Positions 1-12,000 of a stretch of 23,732 bases of DNA are shown one piece after another. The notes under the pieces were generated by a model that was not told the origin of the DNA, searched no databases, and saw nothing but the letters and a program-made list of their open reading frames with translations. Source of the stretch: a virus; the IMG/VR virus record IMGVR_UViG_3300010885_018503, positions 1 through 23,732 of that record; one strand, written 5' to 3'. Every line of letters starts with the position of its first letter. The first letter of the stretch is position 1. Made by a program: the position numbers and the translations under genes.

Positions 1-3000
1 CCAGTTTTTCCGGTTGATAATGTTATAGTGTTTTGTGTTGGCGGATAGTAAATATATCCTGCGTCAGCTGAAACTATTATAACTAACTGTTTTCCTTTGT
101 TTAAATTATAAACACGTTTATTAATCTTTACAGTAATACCGTTAAGATCAACAGAATAGTCAGCACCTACTTTTAGTAATTTACTATCTGCTAGCACTGT
201 TATATCTGATGAATTCAAAGATCCTGGGGTAAATGTACTTGCACCGATCGAGTAGTTTAATTTATTGCTTCCAATCGTATAATATGTGTTACTTGGTCCG
301 GGTAGAATTGTTTGATCAACTCTAACTATAATACTAGCTTCATTCGGTAGTGAGTTTCCAATAGGGTAAGTTAATGGAAAAGTAGTCGCTGAAACTGTAG
401 GTATAATTTTTTCAGTAGCAGTTACCGCAAATGTCTGTTGAGTGCCGCTAACAATAATATAATTAATTAAATCTCCGATAGCGGGCGCCGTGCTAAATCT
501 AATTCCTACTCTATTTGGGCTTTCGTAGGTAGTGTCTGTTTTAAATAATTGAGCAATTACTGCTTTTCCGTTTAGATATATTAATGATGTAATCTCAGCT
601 AGCCACGGCGCTTTAGTAATAAATTCAACCGTAGTTCCGTTGCCGGTTGTGTTATCAAGATCTAAAATATTTTTACCGCTAAACCCAATACTAAAAATAC
701 TGACTGTTTGCCCGGCTGTTGGAACTACAACAAACTTTATAGTTTTAGTCTTATAGTCAACTGTGTAATCTGTAGCGTATGTCTTAATGGTATTACCAAT
801 TTTAACAATAACAGCTCTTGGACTATTAGGAGTTTGTGATATAACAAAACTCGATTGTGTTCCATTAGAAATGTAATTGTCAATTTTTACCGAAGCAGAT
901 CCTGAATTTGGTTGATCATATACTTTAATAGCTACTGAATCAACTACTTGTCCTGGAACTACTTCTTCCGGTGCTGGACTTGAAGTCGGTGTTACAAATC
1001 CGTCACCGTCAAGTATAATATCATCGGCTGCTAATCCAGTTGCTGTTGCAAATGCCCCAGTTATAGTTTTAGAAGTGTCGCCGCCGCTTATCGCTGAATC
1101 GTAGTCAACTTGCGGAGCAACAGATCCATCACTTGTGCTCTTTCTCCAAATAAACTCATCTTTATTATTAACTACAAAAGTGTTTGGAATCACAAACGTA
1201 CTAGTCAATCCGGTACCTGTTGGTGATAGCATGACAGCCGCATTGTTAGTTTGATTAACTGTTCCGAAAAACGGATCATCAATTCTGATCGATGTTGCTG
1301 GACCTTCGATTGACAATACAGTACCGGATGCTAACGGTGTAGCTAATGTGATGGTACCGGTTGCATAAACTGTTAAGTCGATTGGCGTTACTAATACTCG
1401 AGAAAATGTTATAGCTGAGTTATTAGGGATATTAGCTATTAAAATTTGATCTAGTATCAGTGTAGTACTGTTGACAATTGTTTTAATTTTAGCATTAGAA
1501 TTAAATGCGTTAACTGCTGTGCTAGTTACTATATCACCAAGTCGTAATGAGGAGGTGTTTGAAACTAGTATTGTACTAGACCCGGCAGAATTGTTAACAA
1601 AATCTAAAGTCGGGCCAATGGCTGATATCGGCGCTTTGTTGATTCTTAAGGTGGTTGAATTAACTATCTCTTTTACTATGTGTAATGAATTAAAACCTGC
1701 TCCTATGATACCCATTCCAACAACAATACCAGTTGTATCTAATACCTTTAGACTAGTTCCGCTATTACCCGAGCCAGTAGTCTTAGTAACTACGCCAGTT
1801 GAGGTAACTGAAAAAGAAGCAGTAACAATTGGTCGAGTGTTAGTAATATTATACTTGTATTGGGTTTGTGTTCCGTTAGACGTGTAGGTATTTACAATAT
1901 TTTTTATATAGTAAACATTGAGCACTGCTGTTGTTGCAGGAACATATGGCAAAGTAAATGAATGAGTATTTGCCGGAACTACGGTTATGTAATCATCAAA
2001 TCCATCATCAAATTCATCCCATGAATCAGTTCCGTAACCGTTTGAATCCCATCCGGTACTAAGGTCAAAGTTTAAACCATCAACAATGACTCCACCATAA
2101 TCAATACCGGTCATTAGCTGAGATAAGTCTTTACCTAAATCTCCAGATCGCGGGTTATAGTAATACTGAATACGGTCGGCAGCATTTAATAATGACCAGT
2201 CTTTCAAGTACGTTATTGAAATAACTGAGCCGACTGCCGGCGCTGTAGTAAATTCTAACAGGCCACTATAACTAGTATATCCCTTGGTGGTAGATTGTAT
2301 GATCTTTAATTTGTACAAATCTCGTAATACTAATGCTCCATTAATAGTAACACTTGATGTTCCTATTCGTATGTCCGGAGCCCATGTTAGTGTAAATTGA
2401 TATAGACCACTTGCTCCGGTTTTTATTTCTGTTTGCTGTAAGGTAGTTATAAAATAGGACTGGGTAATTCGATCGAATTTTATTTTTATTAAATTAGATC
2501 GTACAACATTATTACCGATTATTGATTCTGAACTAGTTCCAATTATAGCAACTGCTCTTGCAGAAATTCCATCGGCAGCTAGGCCGCCGGCAAATGTAAT
2601 CGTCGGAGCTGACAAATATCTCTTACCATTTGTTAATAGTATAATTCTGCTAACTGACCCGTTGGATACCAGTGCGGTTGCTGTTGCGCCTGTTCCTGCA
2701 CCATTAGAAATAATCACTTTAGGTTCCGAAATATAGCCAGAGCCTGCACTTACTAACTCGATAGATGTTACAGTGTAGCCGATATTATCTAGCCAGTGTT
2801 TCCACGGATATGTTGTTACAATAGGGTCTGCAACGTTAATAGTATTATTACTAATCGAAGTTAGAATCGATGAGATGATTTTATTTTCATATGCTGACGG
2901 CAAATCAAAATCAGTAATAGATGTTTGGCTAGTGTCAATTTTATCATAAGAACTGATATATTCTCGAATGTTAGTTCTATAAGGTTTAACCTCATTAACA

Positions 3001-6000
3001 TAATCTTCAAAGTTACTTAAATTATCGTTGCGATACGTTACTGGTTGTTTTAATTCGCCAACATTATGTTTTGCTTTGATAAAACTAGTTTTAAAAACCC
3101 AATCAATATACAACTGTTCTGTGAATATATAACGTATGCTGACAAAAAACAAATCAAGATATGCACTAGATAAGTCATCAATAAAAATATTATCTCGTAA
3201 TGCGGTTAGTATGATTCTTAACTCGTTTGACGCAACTGTATCAAACATTGTTCCGTCATAAGTTGAAGCATCATATCCAACTGGTGTTCCTGAGAAACTA
3301 TATAAATCAGAATTAAGTTGAATAGTTCCTTTCTCTATACCGACTATCTTATATGACTGTGTCCAATCAATACTGACTGAGTTTGCATATTTTACCAAAA
3401 GCTGCCAGCCAGATGTTCCACTGTATCTCACAATAACTAATTTTCCGATAGCTACAGAATCTGATATTTGAGATAATCCCGAGTAGGTATTTACAGAATA
3501 ATCTGCGGCAGTAAAAGAGCTATAACCAGATGCATACCAGTCGACCTTAGACCAATAATCAGCGGTATTATATGTCTTAGTTCTAATTCTTGACCAAAGC
3601 AAACCGACCGGATCGTATGAATAAATGCTCCAGTTATTTGATGCATTTTCGTCTTGATATACTAACACTGAATAATCTCTAACTAATACTAGTGTGCTAT
3701 TATCATATCCCGATCCAGCATTTAAAATAGTTGCACCTATGATCTTTCCAAGCCCGTCGGTACTAATTATAGTTCTAATTTTTGCATCGGCACCTGATCC
3801 AAATACATCAATATACGGTGCAGAAACATAGCCTTGTCCCGAATATGTTATAACAATACCTGTTATCTTTCCGTCAATTATCGTCGGTGATAGTATTGGA
3901 CGTTTAAATCCTCCAACATTGGCATAGACTAATTCTGCGGCTGTATCAGCCGTGGTGTCATATTTTCCGGAAATTAAACTTGGATAATCCTCCGAAGAGC
4001 TTAATGCTGATATATCTCTGTTTTCAACAATTTGATTTTTTAGTAAAACTGCATTTGCTTTTTCTACTACCTGTTTAAGAGCTTCAATACGATTTATAAA
4101 CATTCCCTGACGTGGGCGATTTTCGATACCATAACGTAATTTAATCGGAAGGTTAATATCCGGTACTACTCTATCGTAGTCATCTTTACCGCATAGACTA
4201 TCAAACCATTTCTTTTCAATATTTTTAGGAATAGTTGTGCTAGTAGACGAATTAATTAATTTCCACTGGCTATGTATATTTTGATCAGTTTTATCTATTG
4301 TCCAGTATTCTACCGACAACACAGTATCTGTATCAGTTAATAATGATTTAGTATTAACTAAGCTAAAAGAATTTAGACCTGTTATTGCAATGTAGGTATA
4401 TCCTTGTCCTCTAGGATTTGCAATTAAGTTAGATACCTCAGCGGCGGAAATGTGTCTGCCTACTACATTAGGAACAATTTTTTTATTTTTTACCCAATAA
4501 CAATATGTATTTTTAAATGTTTGACTTATTGTATCATATTTCTTTTTTACAGAATATGCAGTATTTCCATATAATGATACTCCGCTAATTCCTTGAGCTA
4601 GGCCAACTTCGGTATCAGTTCTCTTATCCCATTCTGCTGGAAGCAATGTAGTTGATACCCATTCATATATATCAATACTTGCTCCGTGTGCTAGAGTGTT
4701 CCATGTGCTGTTTCGGTAGGATATTGATGAATCATAACTTTCTATGAATTTAGCAGTACGTAAATCCCACCATAAGGCACCGACTTGGTCAGTGGTCCAT
4801 TGGGCATTATCATCAACAGTAACATCTGTTCCTACTGAATATATTGCCGGGTCATAAAAAGTAGAGTACTTTATTTCTTCGGCAGCAATGCCTGGAATTT
4901 TTCCTTGTAATGGATCAATAACATCAAGTTTTTTTAGTAACTGGTCTGTAGTTTTATTATATAGAAATACTTGTTTGATCTTATAAGGATCTGGTTTGTC
5001 AATTTCGATATCTTTAATTGTCCAAGAATATGTATTTGTATTTTTAATATAGTTATAAACTTTACCTGAACGCAACCCTTGATCAATTGTAAATGGTGCT
5101 CCGACAAATACACTATTATTACCAACTGCAATTGCTGATCCGTATCCAGAAGCAGTTCGGGTATCAGCAGATAATGTTTCACTGAATACCCAATTTGATG
5201 AGTATCTATCGTATATGTCTACACGCCCAGTATCTGTATTAGTTGTTACAAAATTTGTAGATTTCTTATCAAAGGTAGTTGCATTTCCTGAGATAGTCGG
5301 ATGTAATACCTGATCGTAATTAAATGTTAATTCTACATCAGTATCTCCGTGTGTACTGTAAACAACTAATGTTTTAGAATCATTCATGAACGACATTTCG
5401 CTACCAAATCTTCCATTTATCTGAGGTTGATAATTTACTAAATTTTGATATAGGCTGTATGTAGATCCGTTAGATTTATATACACTAACTCTACCTTGTT
5501 GAATAATACTAGTACCATCTGTTAAATCGTCTGATATTGCTAGATATTCGCCGCTGTCAGACAGCGACACCGCTTGTCCAAAATTATAATCAATTCCTAC
5601 AAGTGTTTGCGTAGGGATTGTACTAAACGTTCCGGCAGACTTTTTGTAGATATAAACTTTACCTGCAACTGAGCCTGCTGAAGCAGATATACTTAATACT
5701 GTAGTATCAGTACTTAACGAAATTGCATTTCCAAAGTTACTTTGATTTGTTTCACCGGCATAAATTTTAGATAAGTCGTGTGCCCAACTTATAGTTACAA
5801 ATTTTATAATGCCGCTAGGCTCTGAATCAGGACTGCCACTTAACAATACTGTGTTCATCGGTGTCACTTGTACTACTGTACGAGTTAGCGATGTTGTAGT
5901 ATCAGAAAAAGTAACATTTAAAATATTTGATAGATCTTGCTCAGCTTGTACTACTACATACCCTCTATATGTTGAGGTTAGATCGTAATAGATTGAATAT

Positions 6001-9000
6001 ACTTGTGTAGGGAATGTTACATTTGTTCCGCTTACATACATACCAACTTTAACTGCTGAAATGCTATCGCCAATAGCAAAAAATAGTTTAGTTAAAGTAT
6101 ATGCAACAGTTTGGCCAGATTTAAAACCTGTGCCAATAACGGACATATTAGACTGCACTCCAGCAGTTGAAGTAACTGCTAATATGCCAAATTCACTACC
6201 AACTGAGTTATACATTGTAGAAACACGTTCTATCGTAGTATAGTTTAGCTTGTAAACACGACCTCTATTAGTATCGTATCCTAGAGCAGATACATATAGC
6301 TCGTTATCTCCGAATACTAAACTTGAACCAAATCGTTCATTAGTTTGAAATAGTGGACTTAGTATAGTATCAACTGGATCATATAATCCGTTCGGATTTC
6401 TTTTATATAAACTAACTGCGCCGTGCAATGTTCTATTAGTATTTGTTCCGAATGCGTCTGTTTTAAGATACGGTAATAGTTCCCATACTATATTATTACT
6501 TGTCGGGTTAATCCCAACAACGCCAGACTGTAGTGTTTGATAGTATACATTACCTATTGAAACAATATCGTCAACTGCATAAGTTACAGAATTAGACCAG
6601 ACTCCGACTAGCTTAGTAGATGCATAGCTGACTAATGGGGAACCGATGGCAAACCATGCGCCGTCTGGTGAGAAGGATGCGGCGTCGCCGACTCGTGCGG
6701 TTGGATTAGGGTCAAACCCAGAGACTTCTTTAGCAATAAACGGTTTAGATAATACTTGCTGTTGCACCCATGCTAGGCCAGAACGTTGGTATATAATTGT
6801 TTCTGCCAGGCCATTCAATATTGCTACAACATTCCCAGATTTACTGATAGCTAATGTTTTTCCGTATTTTAATTCAGTTATAGGAAGAGAATTTTTAATA
6901 TCGACTTCCGAATACACTGGATTGTAGATCCACGATGCCCATTTTCCAGTTCCGCTATCATCAGTCCATAACAATTCTCCTGGAGACAGTGATCTAGATG
7001 CCGCAGTATCGATCGTGTCGATAGATGATGTTCTACGGCTGATCAATGCATACACAATTAAATCGCTAGCAGGTGTCCATGTAGGAAGTGCGCTAGTAGG
7101 TGGCGTTAGCGGCCAGACTGGAATAGTAGCTGAGACTGTAAATGCATTTAATTCAATCGACGTAATTTTATAAAATCCGTTTAATCCTGTAACTCCAGAT
7201 AATCCAATATATGTTCCTACGGATAGTGTTATTAAATCTTCACACTTAATAGTAAGAGTTTTATTAGGAATACTATACACAACACCTGCATTTAATTCAC
7301 CTTCTAATACACGCAAATTAAGATCTGTATATTCGTAAACATTCCACGAAGTGTCTTCAAATGTACACCAAATGTAATCACCGTTATTAAACAAGTTAAT
7401 ATCAGCTGTTAGTACTTCATCAATTGATTTAAAAGTGAATGCAATATCGCTTTCTCTTACATAACCCGCACTTCGTAAGTAAGGATTATAATTTTGTAAT
7501 TTAGGCCAAGGTGCAGAAACATAGCCTAATGGTTTTATATAAACACTAGCTGGTGCTTGTCTAATAATAAAATCATAATAGTTAGTCGAAGCAATCTGAT
7601 TTACTAGTTCAAATCCTTGCGGGTTATTTTTAAATAACGACTCATCTAAAATAAATTCAATATTTTCAAATCCAGAACTAGCGCCATATTGTCCTGATCT
7701 TACAGCCCACTCTTCGTAAAAGTTTAAACTTTCTTTTCCGTCGGCGCTTAATACATCAAACAATTTATTAAGTACATTTTGTGTACCTTTTTCACGAATC
7801 ATTCCTTGATAAAATTTAAATTCGCTAACGTCATCCTGTATAATATTTTCAAGATACTGTCGCTTTTGATAACCAATAAGATGTTGAGCTACTTTTTGTT
7901 GGTTAATATCAAAGTTATCACTATCTAAATTATAGAAATCAGTAAATTGATTTGCTTTGTAATTCCAATTTGGTAGTAATTGTGCTTTTGGTTGTTTGTC
8001 AAGTTTTACCCAGTCAGATATATTAAACGCTTCAGTACCTGATAGGAAATGAATAGCACTATAATAAAAATCTTTATACTTGACAATATCCCCCAATGCA
8101 TAATCTTTCCATGCGGCCCAAGAATCAACGATAGCCTGATCAAATATAAATCCTGGAATATCAAAGCCGCCATACCAGTTCTCACTCACATATCCTGATA
8201 CTTTAATTCGATCTTGTTTGTAACCGCTCGGTGGGTTATAAATTGTATCATTAAACATGGTAGTATTTTTAAGAAGTACTACTTGTTCTTTTTGTACTAG
8301 ATAAAATGTTGCACAATAAATCCCATCATTAGATTGAGGAGAATAGGTAACATAATTTTCTTTTCTATATGACTGAAGGAAATCAGAATTTAATGGTGTG
8401 CCATCTACTTTAAATATTTCATAGCCGTTAAATGCATTTCTAATATCATCTATTACACATAATTTTGTATTAAAAGTTAATTTTCCTGCAGACGGACTTA
8501 GACTAATAACGCTACTGCCAACTGTGCTTAATCCTTCTAGCTTGATAAAATCTTCTTGATCAAATATTGCAGAACCCGGAGCAGTTATAATAGCTTTGTA
8601 ATAATCTCCGTTGTAGCGCAAGATAGAATCAAATACGATCGGAGTACCCGGTGTCCACTCTGCCCATTTATCTTGTCCTGATGACCAGTTTTGAGTTGTC
8701 CAGAATAAGAATTCTTTACCGCTAGTTTCCCAGTTGGCAATTGCATCTAGGTTAGGATTATAGTCGTCAAAAACAAATCCTTGATCTTTTAACCATTCAC
8801 CGTATCCGATAATTACATCGTATACTTCTTGTATAGTATCAAATTTAGTTCCGTATGGGATTCTAATCGATTCACTTCTGTCCCATAACTTACGTGATAT
8901 AACAGTTCTTCCACCAATGATAGGAATTGATTTTAATGCTTGGAAGTAAGATGCTTTAAATGTTCCAGTATCAGTATGAGTGACCTGTACTCTGTAATAA

Positions 9001-12000
9001 ACATTATTGTACTTAACAATAGTGCCGGCAGCATATTGCTGATTAGCAGTCCACTGTGAAAATCCTTCTGAGATGCCACCTACGTTGAGAGGATTGCCAG
9101 ATTGTACATGATTGTAATAATTAAAATATGGCTGAGTTAGGCTATAACCTTTTAATTCATAACCGTCAGATAATTTTGTTACTAAAATTCCACTGTATGT
9201 GATTTTCTTAAGGGGGCTTGAGCTGTTTAAGACAATATCATAATCTTCCTGTGGAACAAATATGCTGCCTGAACTCAGCGGGGTTTTGCTATCTAGTAAT
9301 AAATTGAATTTTTCTTTACTGCTGAAAGCTCCAATACGATAGCTAAGTTTTGCTGACAAGTTTAATAAATCATATTTGTAAGAAGTGTAAGATTTTAAAC
9401 TATCACTTAAGATATAATTTACAATATAGTTGATAATTCCTGCTGTTTGCACCCGAGCAGAACTTGTAGAAATATTAGGTAGGACTATATCTGACGGTCG
9501 TATACGTCGATTTGTTTCTTTATATACAAGTTGTCCTGTTAAATCTCTTACAATTCTTGATCGATCTAATACTAATCCAAAAGTTTTAGATGGGGTTAAC
9601 AACATAGAAGTTATTAGTATGCTAAACGGATAGTGACTACTTCTTCTCCAGGCTGCTTCAACCGGACTGTTATCACCGAATACAAAATCATTATTTGTTG
9701 ATGGGGTAATTATACCTGATACCACATCAGACTGAAGTGGGCTAATTAAAACGCCTGATTCGTCTACTGGTAGGTGAGCTAACAACCATGGCTTAATATA
9801 TTGAGATAGTACAGTTGGAGGCACACCAGGCTGCTTAACTACACCTTTTGAGATATCTGTCCATAGTATGGTATTGTTACAAGTGTATGGTGCTGGACCA
9901 TATGTATCTTGCCACCAGTTAGGCTCAATTGTAAAACCTAGCATCTCCCAAGGACACAAATGTGGACGATCAGTGTTATACATCCAAGTGTAAATACCTC
10001 TCCAGTATGCAGGTGCATCCTTTCCGTCTGGAGTAGCGTGTCCTTTGTAATTGTATGTAAATGAATTTGTTCTATCGTAACTTAGAGGTTTAGAAAAATC
10101 TCTATTAATTGAAGATGTCCATTTATAAAAACTCGGGGCAAGAGTTTGATCAAATTCTGTTCTACTGTAAATTTGATCGTGTCCGTAGCTCGGAATAACA
10201 TTAAAAATGTCATATATTTTAGGATCGTATTCTACCTTAATGTTATTAAAGATTCTTTTTTCTAATTCTAAAATAATATTATCTCGATAGTCTCCAAATG
10301 CCAACGTTAGACTTCCGTCATGTCCTTGAATCATCATTCTAGGAGTAATCAATGTAGTGTCAAGATAAATTTTAGGTTCGTATTTTGGCCATATACCTAG
10401 TTTAGTCGGAGTCTCTGGCACAAAACTTCCGTCAGTATTATCATATTCGTAAGTTGTAATAATATTTCCGTTAGCCATTTGTACTTTATCTGCAATGATT
10501 ACAAACCCAGTCTGGTCAAAAGTATACTCGCTATTGTGTATTAACTGTACTCCGTTTAAGTATACGCCAACTGCTTTATTACTCAACGTAGCCAATGTAA
10601 AAATATTAGTTAGAGGATAAGTTTTAATTCGATAATCAACAACTTTAATATCTGTTCGTACAGCAGAGCCATAGGGAACCATATCACTAAAATAATATGG
10701 CAAGTTAGTTGGTTTATCTTTATTAATCTTATCTAAGATTAAATCTACTTGCTTTGCTGGGGTAGAATCTACTCCTAGTTTTTCTGCAATTGTCAAGACT
10801 ATTTTCTTAAAATTATTGTAATCTTCTCTTGCTTTTTCTATTGATCGTACTATATTGTTTGTCTGAGAAGTAATATGATAAGTCGATAGACTTCCCGGAC
10901 CACTATGCTGTACAAACTTAGTGCCGTATTGAGTTATACTGCCTAGGTCTCTAAGATTTACATAATCGGGATCAGTTGTTATATTACCAACTGTAGTTAA
11001 CGGAGTATGTTGATCAGGATCAGGCGGAACCAATGCCAGCAAGGCCGGCGGTATGTTTTCTATTATTGAACTAACATGATCCTTTACCTCTCCTAGTGTA
11101 AAAGTAGTAACATAATCATTAAGAGGATTATTTTGAAAGTTTAACGGTATTTCATAATAGCCGTTATTGTTAATAGGCTGTGATGCATATGCTTTAATTG
11201 TTAGTACTTGAGAATCAGTTAGAGGATTAACTAGCTTGACTGATTTATAAAAAGAATTTGTAACAACAGACCAGTATCTGTTGTCTAATAACACGCCATT
11301 AATATAAACTTTAACAACTAGGTCACTTAATTTTGATATGTCATCAAAAATATCAATATTGAAATCGTATTTGATGCTTGAATTTTTATAAATTCTGACG
11401 GCGGCTTGTGTATTTGCTACTTCACAAGTCTTCCAGCCGTTAATATAAATTGGATTTCCGATATAATCCTGACTTACTAAGTAGCCTAAATCTGCCCTAA
11501 CGGTTGCTACACTAAGATTGTTTTTCTTATAATCAAATGTATCTGTAGTTAGATCAAAGCTGAAAACTATATCACCAATATTATTAATATTTTTATACGT
11601 TAACGGAAATCCCAATACAGCATCAGCGGTACCGGTAGACGATACTTTATAAGAAAACAATTTTGTGCCTACAAATGTTGATCCTGGATAATATGAAATA
11701 TCTCCATAGCTGTTTGAGGCCGCGTCAACTATATCAAATAGTGGAGGCTGATTAACTGTTATCTTTTGTTGAGCTAACTTCCAAGCCTTAGTTTTATTAC
11801 TATACCAGTATGTTTGGCTTTGATTTTTCAATCCTTGTTTTACCAATACAGTAGCGTTATCTGACGGCGAAGATATTTCAGTTAAATGTATTTGTCGACG
11901 AGTTTCTATATTAACAAAGCTAACTTGATATATTTTATTTTTAACTAACAAGTCAGTATCCGCAGTAAACAACACTCGATGTCCGGGTGCAAGAGCGGTA

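Noticed and set aside
1471-1887. Plus-strand open frame of 138 codons
   Set aside because: It lies antisense inside the giant gene, has a Val/Leu/Thr/Pro-rich composition typical of shadow frames of beta-rich coding sequence, and shows no recognisable motif.
6646-6927. Plus-strand open frame of 93 codons
   Set aside because: It is antisense to the FG-GAP region, whose minus-strand protein is clearly the real product; it shows no motif of its own.
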